From: Polychytrium aggregatum
Taxonomy: Eukaryota > Chytridiomycota > Chytridiomycetes > Polychytriales
Assembly: GCF_025602895.1 (NCBI RefSeq)
Contig: NW_026516259.1
Coordinates: forward strand, 186,001-250,000
Direction of reading: 5' to 3'
DNA: 64,000 bases
Positions 23,108 through 33,624 of this stretch are shown in pieces. Positions within the stretch are counted from its first letter, which is position 1, and every line of letters starts with the position of its first letter. A program made the translations under genes and the position numbers. The notes under the pieces were generated by a model that saw only the letters and a list, made by a program, of their open reading frames with translations, searched no databases and had not been told where the DNA came from.

Positions 23108-26100
23108 ATGGATTCTACCACCTCAAAGCCCCAGATCGACGAAGGACTGTACTCGAGACAGCTGTAAGTTGGCCCTGCTGCGCGAGCGATCTATCGGCCG
23201 ACTGCTTCGCGGCCTCCTGGGCTTGCACGTTCTCCTCCCCGCAATCGGCCGATGCAGGTCCGCTTCTGGGGCTCCGGTTGTAGCTCGTGATGTGCGATAC
23301 GAGCCCGTCCTTCAACCGCTCTCCCCAAGCAGTCACTAACCAGCCGATATCTTCGCTGTGCTCCCAGTTATGTCCTGGGCCACGATGCCATGCAAAAGAT
23401 GAGCACCTCCAACGTCCTCATTGTTGGACTAAAGGGCCTTGGTGTCGAAATTGGTACGGTGACATTTATTCATCTCCTTCTTGATGCATCTTGCTTGTCT
23501 GGCATTGTTTGTCGATACCGGACTCTGCCTCTATATCTCTCCCCTCATCCCCAAATCGCCTGGGCCCATCCCATCCAACCCATTCTGACCGGTGGCGGTT
23601 TCTAATGCTTTACAAATAGCCAAGAACGTCATTCTTGCCGGTGTCAAGTCCGTAACCCTGTACGATCCGGCCCCGGTCCGAATCGGCGATCTGTCTTCGC
23701 AGGTATACGCCAAACCATTGCAACAGTTTCGGACACTTGCTGGTCTGCTGCTCCGGCTTGGCCCAGCAGACGTCGAGTCAACCCACTCCCCTGCCCTCCG
23801 TTTCTGATCATCGACTTGCTCTCTGTGCTGACGCTAACGAGATCACGCATCCCAGTTCTTCCTTCGTGCTGAGGATGTCGGCAAGAACCGTGCTGCCGTC
23901 TCGGCTCCTCGTCTCGGCGAGCTCAACAACTACGTGCCCGTGTCCGTCCTGGAAGGAGACCTGACGAGCGAAGCTCTGGAGCGATTCCAGGTGGGTTTGC
24001 TAAGGAACGTGCTCGAGGAAAGCTGCACCACTCCTCCTTCCCTGGCGGTCTTGCTGGCTCGTCCTGCCGTTTCGTGCTTGTTGTCTGCATTGGATCGCTA
24101 ACGGCATTGCCTCGACCATCGAATCTGCATCTCCGCGGATGTGAATGGGCCATGACAGTGTGTCGTCGTGACCGACACTCCTCTGAACAAGCAGCTGGAG
24201 ATCAACGACTTTACCCACAGCCGCAACATTCGATTTATCTCGGCCGACACTCGTGGCCTCTTTGGGTGGGCATCCACATCTCTGCGGCTCTTGCCTCGTC
24301 CTCGGCAAAGCTGTACAGCTGGGCCGCCGCCGCCCCCTCCACCATCCAACTCGTCTCACATCCGTTTGCTCCCCTGGCTCCATCTGCCCTTCTTCCCATA
24401 ACCAATAGCTACACCTTCAACGACTTTGGCACCAACTTCAACGTCGTCGATCAGACCGGCGAGGAGCCCATCACCGGCATGATTGCCGGCATCTCCAGTG
24501 TACGTCGTATGTGCGGCATGCAAGCCGACTATGGGTTGGCGATTGCAGAGGATGTGTCTCGACTTGTCTGTGGCAGTGGCGATCGCGGTGTGTTTTGAAA
24601 TAGCTCGGGTGAACCTTCCTATGTGGTCGATACTGGAGCCAATGCCGTTTCAGATAGTGACCCCTCAGTGGCGCCACATACCACACCAGCTTAAACATCG
24701 ATACCTGAGACCGTGGCCCCGTCTGGCTACCGCCGCTAACACAACCTCAACCCACCTGCCTCTGTACTGCAACAGGACAAGGAAGGCATCGTTGCTTGTC
24801 TCGAAGACCATCGCCATGGTCTCGAGGATGGCGATGTCGTGACGTTTACCGAGGTTCAGGGCATGAACATCAACGGTGTCCAGCGAAAGATCACCACCAA
24901 GGGTATTGTGTCGCTTGCTTGGTTAAAGCCTTGTGGATGGCTTGCTGCGTCGCTTCTGCCTTTGCATATGGCCCAATGCCGGAAGGCGGCTTGGTTTTGT
25001 GCAGAAGCACACATGCCTCACCAACGACAGCTCCGTCGAACATGCGTCTCTAACCACAGCTTGCGAATGTGCACAGGCCCCTATACCTTTGCCATCGGCG
25101 ATACCGCTGACCTGGGTACCTATGTCAACGGCGGTATCTACACTCAGGTCAAGCAGCCCAAGATCCTCAAGTTTGTAAGTGTCCTCACCCCTCGGCTCTA
25201 TCGCCAGCGCTCATGGCACCTCGAGTATCTGGGCACAGTCCAGAGCGCTAATCAACTGTTCAATTTCCCCCCCCAACTTGCCATAGAAATCTCTCCGCGA
25301 AAGTCTGGAGAGCCCCGACTATGTGATCTCGGACTTTGCCAAGTTCGATCGCCCCGCCCAGCTGGATATCTGTTTCCAGACCCTGGATGCCTTCTGGAAC
25401 AACCGAAAGAGCTTCCCCCGCCCCATGAATGCGCAGGATGCCGACGAGTTCTTTGCCCTCGCCAATGAGATCAACAAGCGCGCCAAGGAGCCTGCCGAGC
25501 TCGACGAAAAGCTCATCAAGGAGTTTGCCTTCCAGGCCACCGGCGACATTCCTCCCATGAACGCCGTTCTTGGCGGCCTGGTTGCCCAGGAAGTTCTCAA
25601 GGCTTGCAGTGGCAAGTTCCACCCGATTCACCAGACCTTCTTCTTTGACTCCCTCGAGAGCTTGCCCAAGGACGTCGTCCGCACCGAGGAGAGCTGCAAG
25701 CCTCTTGGCAGCCGCTACGATGGCCAGATTGCTGTCTTTGGCCGCGAGTTCCATGAACGCATCACCAATGTCCGCCAGTTCCTGGTCGGCGCTGGTGCCA
25801 TCGGCTGCGAGATGCTCAAGAACTGGGCCATGCTCGGCATTGGAAGCGGACCCGAGGGTTGCATCTACGTCACCGACATGGACACCATCGAGAAGAGCAA
25901 CCTGAACCGCCAGTTCCTGTTCCGCCCCCGAGATGTGTCCAAGCTCAAGTCGGAGACCGCCGCCGAGGCCGTCGTGCGCATGAACCCGGATCTCCAGGGC
26001 AAGATCCGCTCGTTCTCTGACCGTGTCGGCCCGGACACCGAGCACATCTTCAACGATGACTTTTGGGAGTCGCTTACCGGCGTCACCAACGCCTTGGACA

Positions 26101-28935
26101 ATGTCGATGCCCGTCGATACGTTGACCGACGATGCGTCTACTACCGCAAGCCGCTTCTCGAGTCCGGCACCCTTGGCACCAAGGGCAACACTCAGGTAAG
26201 CCCAGCGCGCTGGGGCACGGTGGCTGTGTACTGAGCCACTTGGACACCGGGACTGCCCGAGTATGCTCGAGACCTGGGCAATCTCGGGAGGGGGGGGGAC
26301 GCAATTTTGCGCCTCAGATCCGCTCGCCGACGACGGCGCTGTTCGCCGGACCGAACTCGAGTGCCCCCAGTTGATTGTGCCGTGTCCTTTCTTGATCTAG
26401 GTCGTTCTGCCCCACGTCACCGAGTCGTACTCGTCCTCCCAGGACCCTCCGGAAAAGTCCATCCCCATCTGCACGCTCAAGAACTTCCCCAACGCCATCG
26501 AGCATACAATCCAGTGGGCCCGCGACCAGTTTGAAGGCCTCTTCCGCAGCCCCGCCGAGAGCGTCAACTTGTATCTCAGCACGCCTGACTTTATTGAGCA
26601 AACCATGAAGCAGAGTGGAAGCCAGGTGGGTGGTCCGTGTGCTGTCCGTGTGCTGTCCGTGTGCTGTCCGTGTGCTGTCCGTGTGCTGTCCGTGTGCTGT
26701 TCGTGTGCTGTTCGTGTGCTGTTCGTGGTCCATCGAACAACAAGTCGCCCTCGATATCCTCGTGGGAGGAGGGGCAGCAGCATCGATGTTTTTTGCGGGT
26801 AGTACCATGACCGAGCGATCTCGTGCCCGTCGTCGAGGCCTGCAAGCTGACCGAATGCACGTTTGTGGACAACACAGAAAGAAACCTTTGAGAACATCCT
26901 GAGCTTCCTGGTGACGGCCAAGCCTCTGACCTTTGATGAGTGCATTGCTTGGGCTCGCCTCAAGTTCGAGGAGTACTTCCACAACAACATTCTCCAGCTT
27001 CTCTACAACTTCCCCAAGGACGCCGTAAGTGAAGGAGCGGCTTGCCGGCGTGCATAGGGAGTATCCATGGCCCTATCGCAGCCATAGCTCACTCTCCCCA
27101 CTTTCGGTTGCAGATCACCTCCTCTGGCACGCCCTTCTGGTCCGGCCCCAAGCGCGCCCCCGATGCCATTGTCTTTGATGCCAACAACGTGAGTGTTCTC
27201 CCTCGCTGCACCGTTCCTTTGCTCTGTCTTGGTCGGTCGGCACGATCGGAGAAGCTGACACGCATATTACCACCAAGTCCCTGCACATGGACTTTATCAT
27301 CACTGCCGCCAACCTTCATGCCTTCAACTACGGAATGAAAGGTAAGTTTTGCAAGGATTTTGGTGGCCAACCTGCAGCTTTTTGGACGGCGCGCTCAGCT
27401 CATCCTTGGAACATCCGGCCTTACAGGCAGCACCGATGTGGCCTACTTCAAGCGTGTCCTCGAAAACATCATTGTGCCCGAGTTTTCGCCCAAGCAGGGA
27501 GTCAAGATCCAGGTCCAGGAAAATGAGAATGTCTCCCAGCAGACCGGTATGAGATGAGTCGGCGCAGATGCGGATGCGGATATTCATGTGCGTGCCACAG
27601 GCCTGTCTGCAGCAGTGACCAATGTCGTGCCATCGACTCCACAGATACCGGCGACTTGGAGGCCGTTGTGAAGGCCCTTCCTCCCCCTTCAAGCCTTGCC
27701 GGCCTTCGCCTCACCCCGGCCGAGTTCGAGAAGGTAATGCTGTCTGTGCAAGCCGCGTTGGGCGATGGACTCGACACATGGTGGGGTTGGCTCCAGGGAC
27801 CGCCATCGCTCCACTGACCCGCCCCGGCTTTTGCATATCTATGGAACAGGACGACGACACAAACTTCCACATCGACTTCATCACGGCCACCTCCAACCTG
27901 CGTGCCTCCAACTATGGAATCGCCGTCGCCGACCGCCACAAGACCAAGTTCATTGCCGGCAAGATCATTCCTGCCATTGCAACCACTACGGCCCTCGTGA
28001 CGGGTCTCGTTTGCTTGGAGCTGTACAAGGTAAGCGTCCGACCCTTCGACGGACCCTCGCAGGCCAAGATCCCTCTTTCGCTATTGCGTATTTGCCATCC
28101 TGACCGGCTATTACACCCTGCACTCGACCCCCAGATCATTGCCGGTAACACCAAGATCGAGGACTACAAGAACGGCTTTGTCAACCTGGCCCTGCCCTTC
28201 TTTGGCTTCTCTGAGCCCATTGCCGCCCCCAAATTCAAGGTGAGAATCCAGGAACAGTCTCCCGCGTCATCCCGGCCACAGTACCAACGCGCCATATCCT
28301 GGCTGCAGAAGCGATTGTCGTGAGCAGCATGGTTCTAATATCATACTGACGTGTTTTCCTGGCGTACAGTACTACGACAACTTCTTTACGCTGTGGGACC
28401 GCTTCGATATCGTCGGAGACATCACCCTCAACCAGCTGATCGAGCTGTTCCAGAAAGAGCACAAGCTGGAGATCACCATGCTCTCGAGCGGCGTCAGCAT
28501 GCTCTTCACTTCCTTCATGCCCAAGAAGAAGCTCGAGGAGCGAAAGGACTTGCCGTATGTATCTCTGCGCGCGACCAGGGCGGCCAGATCGACACCGATC
28601 TTTGCACGGCTGCACCAGGCTTGTTCATGGCTGACTTACACCCGCCGTCGATGCCAACAGCATCTCCAAGCTTATCGAGTTGGTTTCTCGCAAGCCCATT
28701 CCCTCGCATGTGCGCGCCGTTGTCCTCGAAGTCTGTGTCAACGACACTGAGGGAGAAGATGTGAGTATATTTGACCGCGGCTCGGCTCGGCTGCACCCTC
28801 CCCCGTCCTTTGACCGCCACGCAATCCGAATGCTGGCCGATGGCAGCCACAGCAAAGCGCAGAACCCCTTGAGCTAACGAGCACTTCCGCCAACAGGTCG
28901 AGGTTCCCTACCTCCGTGTTGTCATCAAGCCCTGA
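23108..28935 (+). CDS. UBA1: Ubiquitin-activating enzyme E1
   Basis: UBA1 adenylates ubiquitin with ATP, forms a Cys-thioester and passes ubiquitin to E2 enzymes. Twenty exons: 23108-23163, 23368-23453, 23620-23702, 23856-23990, 24159-24265, 24409-24499, 24776-24902, 25077-25174, 25287-26195, 26401-26625, 26878-27024, 27114-27188, 27278-27341, 27427-27546, 27645-27733, 27850-28029, 28135-28239, 28370-28554, 28661-28760, 28897-28935. They sum to 1006 residues (yeast 1024), all phases consistent. Seen: [13 protein letters not shown] at the N-terminus, inactive-half nucleotide fold [13 protein letters not shown], active adenylation domain [18 protein letters not shown] with [16 protein letters not shown], catalytic cysteine in [20 protein letters not shown], and the C-terminal ubiquitin-fold domain ending [12 protein letters not shown]. 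It looks complete and functional. Confidence 0.96.
26636..26728 (+). repeat. 11-bp minisatellite in a UBA1 intron
   Basis: About eight head-to-tail copies of TGTGCTGTCCG, the last three changed to TGTGCTGTTCG, start 10 bp after the donor of the intron following exon 10. Confidence 0.85.
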
Positions 28936-29707
28936 GCTTGTCGGTTGTCTCAGGCCGGGCAACATAGTCGCCTTAGTGGATGCATCCCCACGCAACCCTA
29001 CAATACGACTCGCTCGTTCGCCAGAAACAAACCACGCGGGCAGCGAGAGCATTTCAAATATCCTGTTTGAAGCGTTTACTTGAGTGAATACAGCTCTGTG
29101 CAACAATTTGCACCCAAACGACCGTCTGTCCAGCTCGGCGATACCCTTGATCAGCAAGCCCCACCTACCCACTCTCTCCAAAAGTAGACGAAACACCCAG
29201 ATATCATGGTTGGGAGCTGGGATATGTGATCAATGATTATCGATGGAGGGGGTCTCGTTGAGCAACGATCGGCTTTGACATCACGAGCATGTTCCTGGCT
29301 TGCGATGTTGGATTGCGGTACACCAACTACAACTGCACCAACTACAACCGCACCAACTACAACTGCACCAACCACATCTGCGTCAACCACATCTACACCA
29401 ACGCACGCTTTCCTCTGGCTGTGGAGATACTGCTCAAAATAACGACTAGGGTATATCCCCTGCCCTGCTTTCGCGGTGTGGGTACTGGTTGTTAATCTCG
29501 AGTGAGTGTATTCCTATCCAAAAACGAAACCAGGGCGTCTGCCACTTCGTTCTGTGAGCCCTGAACATGGCCTTGCCGTTGCGTTGGGTTGAGCCGGCGG
29601 GCAACGATTGGCTCGAGCTTTCGGATCGTGTCGATCGAGTGGGCTCAGAGTTGGCTCGATGGCGAGGAGCTCGATACTCTCGCCGAAGGAAAGACCGTCA
29701 TAAAAGC
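28936..29707. other. Convergent 3' gap with AACTACACC-type repeats
   Basis: Lies between the ends of UBA1 (+) and MOCS2A (-). At about 29320-29405 there are imperfect 15-bp repeats of ACCAACTACAACTGC. No gene seen. Confidence 0.5.
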
Positions 29708-30124
29708 CTAACCGCCGCTCACGGGGGGAATGAGGGCCACTTCGTCGCCAGGCCGAACCCAGAGCGGCTCGCGGGGTTGGCCGCCAGCAACCGCTAGCCT
29801 TGCAGGCAGCCACGACTCGAGCGGAGCATAGTCCAGATTCACGGCGACCATCATCGATGCAAGAAGCGGCTTGAGGTCCGGAAAACGTGCCAGGAGATGC
29901 TCGACGAGATCTGCCAGACTCACAGCCGGAGCGATGCTTGGCGGAATCTGCCTGGGTCCGTGCTGGAGCGCACCGGCACCGGCATCGACACCGACATCGG
30001 CAATCGCGATCTCGACCGAGGCTGCCCCGGCCACGTCCTTGGCGGCTGCAAAGAAGAGCACGGTGACCAGACCAGAGCCGTCTGTGCGTGCGGCGCTGGC
30101 TGGGGTCGCTGGAGAGGAGGACAT
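29708..30124 (-). CDS. MOCS2A: MOCS2A/MoaD, small subunit of molybdopterin synthase
   Basis: Small ubiquitin-like sulfur carrier of molybdopterin synthase; its C-terminal Gly-Gly is thiocarboxylated and donates sulfur in molybdenum cofactor synthesis in the cytosol. Intronless, 138 residues. The beta-grasp pattern is clear: VTVLFFAAAKDVAG at the start, VSLADLVEHLLARFPDLK in the middle, VAVNLDYAP, and the C-terminal PGDEVALIPPVSGG ending exactly on Gly-Gly, which is required for activity. A 20-residue Ser/Ala-rich N-terminal extension (MSSSPATPASAAR) precedes the domain. The family is usually 80-100 residues. It is divergent from the kinase gene with only 223 bp between starts. Confidence 0.9.
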   Translation of the reverse strand: MSSSPATPASAARTDGSGLVTVLFFAAAKDVAGAASVEIAIADVGVDAGAGALQHGPRQIPPSIAPAVSLADLVEHLLARFPDLKPLLASMMVAVNLDYAPLESWLPARLAVAGGQPREPLWVRPGDEVALIPPVSGG

Positions 30125-30347
30125 GGGTTGGGTCTGCTGGCAGAGGAGACGGCTGCTGGTCTGTGGGCCCAGCCAGCGAGAGTCGCGCAGGATCTGTCCA
30201 GGACAGCATGCGCTGCGCCACGTCGCACCAGAGCCAGCAGGCGGTGGATACCCACCTTGGCTTGGTCTGCATCCACCCCCTTCCTCCTCTTCCTCCTCGA
30301 TACTTCGCAAGCCATCCCACTCGCCGACTCCAGCATAAGCCGCTTCG

Positions 30348-32220
30348 ATGACAGACCGCGAGTGGTATGTATCTGCAGAGCAAGTAACCAACTGGTCGCC
30401 TCGTCCCATCGCCCGCGGCACCTTCGGCGAGGTCTACACCGCTTCGTACTATGGCACAAACGTTGCGGTCAAGCGGCTCCTTGGTGGCTACAACCAAAGC
30501 GACCTCGACAGGTTCAGCCAGGAAGTCGGCATCTGGTACCGCTTCAATCACCCGAACATCCTCTCGCTGCTGGGTGCATGTGACACGGCCGAAAAGCCCT
30601 TCATGGTGTCGGCTTTCATGGCGAACGGCACACTGCAAAGCTATGTCTCCTGACGAAGCCGCCATCCGCCCCCTGGAAACCAAGCTCAAGCTCATGTACC
30701 AGGTTGCCTCCGGAATGGCGTACCTCCATGGAAAAAACACCATCCACGGTGACCTCAAGCCCCAAAACATTCTCTTGGACGACTCGTTCCAGGCAGTCAT
30801 TTCGGACTTTGGCATGGCCCGCACCAAGCAAGCGACCGCCACCTCCATCACGATCGACCGACATGCCGGCGGAACACTCATCTACATGGCGCCGGAGATG
30901 CTCGACCTGGAACAGCCCAGGGGTGCTTCCTTCAAGACCGATGTCTTTGCCTTTGGCATCAGCCTGTACGAAGTCCTCAATGATGGCAAGGATATCTGGG
31001 TTGACGTAGACGGTCGCCCGCTCAACCTGAGAACGATCGAACGACAGATTTGCAATGGCCGTCGACCTCCCCGGCTTGGTCGGATCCCTGAGGCTATTTG
31101 GGCACTGATTGAGAAATGCTGGCACCAGGATCCAACCCAGCGACCGACGTTCACCAGCATCCTGGCCACTCTGGAACCGTACCAACTCCGTGCTCCTCCA
31201 CAAGGTGTCGCATTCTTTGAGCCGGGGGCCAGACTCGCAGATGTCGTTGCTCCTGAAGGCAATGAACCGCCACCAGCGTATCCTGCCTATCAGTACGACC
31301 AGCATCCACCCGTGCAAGCGAACCCCCCGGTGCGTTATACTCAGCCCGCCGCACCTCAGTTCGGTCCTGGGCCACCAAGAGCAGAAGCAGCTCTCCAGGA
31401 CAATCTCGCCATGCTCCTGGGAGACGAAGAGCTAGATGCACTCAGAGTGAAGGCCCAGAGTGGCGACCATAGCAAATTTCTCGATGCTGCCGAGATTCTG
31501 CTGGCCATGCTGCATCGAACAGATCCAGTCTGGCGCGGAGCCTTGGAATCGTTCCAGACAGCTAGCGCAAAGAACGTCGAGGCCACCTTTGCATTAGGCT
31601 GGATGCACCTCATGGGCCTTGGCACGGCCAAAGACGAACGCAAGGCACTTCGTGTCTGGGTCGATGTCCAGCCATCCAAGGGCCTCATGGGCATATTCAC
31701 AGGACCAACCGATATCGAGCGGGCCATCTGCGATCTCATTCCTGTACTCCGCAGATGGTGCTATGCTGCTGGATATGGAACGTTCGTGAACTGGACAAGA
31801 TGGAAGAACACCCCTGAGCGACCCTTGATTGATTCGCCCCACCACCAAAAGCTCGTCCGCTGGTGCACTCTGAGCGCGCCGACGGACCCTTTCTGCAAGT
31901 TTATGCTGGGCCAGTGCCACCACGAAGGAATCGGCACTCCGAGGGACCGACGGCTCTCCAGCCGGATCTTTGAAGAACTCGCAAACGAAGGCTACCCTCT
32001 CGCGCAGGTGCAAATCGGGCACTGCTATTGGAACGGCTATGGCGTGGCCAGAGACGACGGATGTGCGCTGCACTGGTTTCGAACAGCAGCCGATCGCGGC
32101 TGCGCCTGGGGGCAGAGCAGTCTGGGCGACTGCTATCGGTTTGGTGTGGGTGTTCCCAAGGACCACGATCAGGCGGAAGCATGGCGCCAGCAAGCCGCAC
32201 GCAACGGATTCCCGAATTGA
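30348..32220 (+). pseudogene. TKL-type protein kinase with Sel1 repeats, frame broken
   Basis: A kinase domain of the tyrosine-kinase-like group followed by Sel1-like repeats, a combination common in chytrid and Mucoromycota genomes. Frame 1 (30348-30653) has the Gly-rich loop PIARGTFGEVY, VAVKRLL with the ATP-binding Lys, and FMANGTLQSYVS before a stop. The next frame then continues without break: LKLMYQVASGMAYLHGKN, catalytic loop IHGDLKPQNILLD (HGD instead of HRD), DFGMART, IYMAPEML, and CWHQDPTQRPTF. A Pro-rich linker and several Sel1 repeats follow (ALGWMHLMGLGTAKDERKA, IGHCYWNGYGVARDD, LGDCYRFGVGVPKDHDQAEA), ending at 32220. One base near 30640-30653 separates the frames. It may be a recent pseudogene, an assembly error or an undetected unusual intron. 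Confidence 0.85.
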
Positions 32221-32302
32221 TTCCCGAGGTGATTCCCGAGGTGATATGTCCCAGGTCGTTATCTCAGAATACAATTCAGATCGCGTTACACTTTGCACGA
32301 TC

Positions 32303-33121
32303 TCATTTGCCAGCGTAGTATGCGATGGCATGCGCCAAGCTGAGCCGTAAGAAATACAGTCGGTCCAGAAAGAAAACGGGACAGTCACTTTCTGGCTTCA
32401 GATGTCTGAAGCCCGCTGACTGACTTGTAGGCCCAGTGAGCAAGCCATGCGATTGCACTCCTGTCTTCGTTGGCAATCGAGTGGTTTTGGTTGGTTTCGG
32501 GAGCACAGTCTTGAATACACCCGGTCGATCTCCTGTGACGATGATCGACTGGCATACCGAGATCATGTTCCTGGCTGCATTGATGTCTCGATCCCACAGC
32601 GTATGGCAGCTTGCACAGCTCCGGACAAAGTGGGGTTTCTCGATATCAAGATACTCGGGTGACTCGAGTCGCTTGGCTTCCCGACAATGTGAGCACACCT
32701 GGGATGTGTTGAACTCGTTCACCGAGCACACATGGATCTTGGAGACGGATCGGTCTGGTGGTCGTCTCTGGTGATGGTGGAATTGCTCAAAGTACTTGGC
32801 GAACCTGAGTCTCCGTGGGCTGGATGCATATCCCTTCCCTTGCTTCCAGGATGCATTCCCAAAGGCAATCACCACTTCGGTCTCCTTTGGTGCCTGGTCG
32901 ATGACTTGCTTGCACATCTCGTGGACAGTGCGCTGTCGCTTGCTGTGGAGATCGAGTCGCTTGAATCGCCGTCGCCGGGTCAGGTTGAAGTACAGCTGTT
33001 TCTCCAGCATGTCTCCAGTGAACACATGGCGAATGTATTGCAGGAAGGGAGCCAACCCGGGGATCTTGGGACTTGGTGTGGCACTCATCCAGCGCATTTT
33101 TGGGCAGGCAGCGATTCCCAC
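32303..33121 (-). pseudogene. Fanzor/TnpB-like RuvC nuclease ORF, N-terminally truncated
   Basis: 272-residue open frame related to Fanzor, the eukaryotic relatives of TnpB, which are RNA-guided nucleases carried by transposons. Seen: a helical part FLQYIRHVF and RRRRFKRLDLHSKRQRTVHE, then VVIAFGNASWKQGKGYASSP, the RuvC-II region SVNEFNTSQVCSHC with its Glu, a zinc ribbon of CSHC paired with CASC, and the RuvC-III block WDRDINAARNMI with its Asp. The RuvC-I Asp (DPG-type motif) and the N-terminal domain are absent, so it should not be an active nuclease. The frame reads out through the terminal repeat at its 3' end. Assignment rests on motif order, not on a search. Confidence 0.75.
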
Positions 33122-33230
33122 AATGATGTCCTTGATTCAAATCACAGAATGGTCATGGCCAGCGCGCGTAACAAAATATTTGATCAATCGTCAAAATCAC
33201 GGGTGTCCCGTTTTTTATTGGATTGACTGT
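32357..33230 (-). mobile_element. Fanzor-like element with TA duplication and inverted repeats (copy A)
   Basis: The element is bounded by TA at 32355-32356 and TA at 33231-33232. Its ends form imperfect inverted repeats of about 28 bp: both begin (A)CAGTC, then a TCCA block, an A-rich run and ACGGGACA. This is the architecture of Tc1/mariner-type ends with a TA target duplication. It carries the minus-strand Fanzor-like ORF 33121-32303. Relative to copy B it has lost about 150 bp between TGG microhomologies near 33095. It sits inside copy D. Confidence 0.75.
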
Positions 33231-33624
33231 TAATCGACCACCTCCGAGTGAAGACACTGGTCGCTCTCCGGTCTCCACAATCGACATGCACACTGGTCTC
33301 GGGGTGCCAGCGGTGAATGGTGCTTTTGGACACACTGGCGAATGGCCATGGCCAGCTCGATGTTTTGAGGCAACAAATATCAAGTCAATGACCAAATACT
33401 GATGTCCCATTTCCCCCTGAACACAGTGTATCATCGGATCGACTGCAACGGAAACGAGACAGCGCGCGAGATCAGGTGCTCCCGGTGGTCTTCTTGTTCG
33501 GCTTGATCGCCATTTGAGAGCGGCGAGGGCGCCGCCTTCTCCTCTGCCCCGCATCGCATAACAACCAGACCAACTCCGGCCGCCGAGGTGCATCATCATC
33601 GCCAGCCTTACCTTCGCCATCATC

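Larger units (their letters stand above)
32272..33428 (-). mobile_element. Outer, internally deleted Fanzor-family element (copy D)
   Basis: Boundaries are TA-flanked: left end TA then CAATTCAG at 32272, right end CAGTG then TA at 33429. Read on the minus strand, the right end (CACTGTGTTCAGGG, then AAATGGGACATC) matches the TIR of copy C. The remaining coding remnant (about 33232-33350) is the helix-turn-helix piece SKSTIHRWHPETS joined directly to a C-terminal remnant like SIVETGERP; the catalytic middle is gone. Downstream sequence on the far side of copy A (TTTCTTACGGCTCAGCTTGG) continues the similarity to the 3' flank of copy C. Without the inserted copy A it is only about 283 bp, MITE-like. 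Confidence 0.65.

Noticed and set aside
30640-30660. Tiny intron to repair the kinase frame
   Set aside because: The only GT...AG pair there is about 14 bp, far too short, and does not give the right frame.
29514-30881. 455-codon minus-strand open frame
   Set aside because: It overlaps MOCS2A in another frame and runs antisense to the kinase; composition is Arg/Ser-rich shadow.
33232-33350. Independent small gene with SIVETGERP motif
   Set aside because: It matches the C-terminal and HTH parts of copy C and is explained as remnant of element D.
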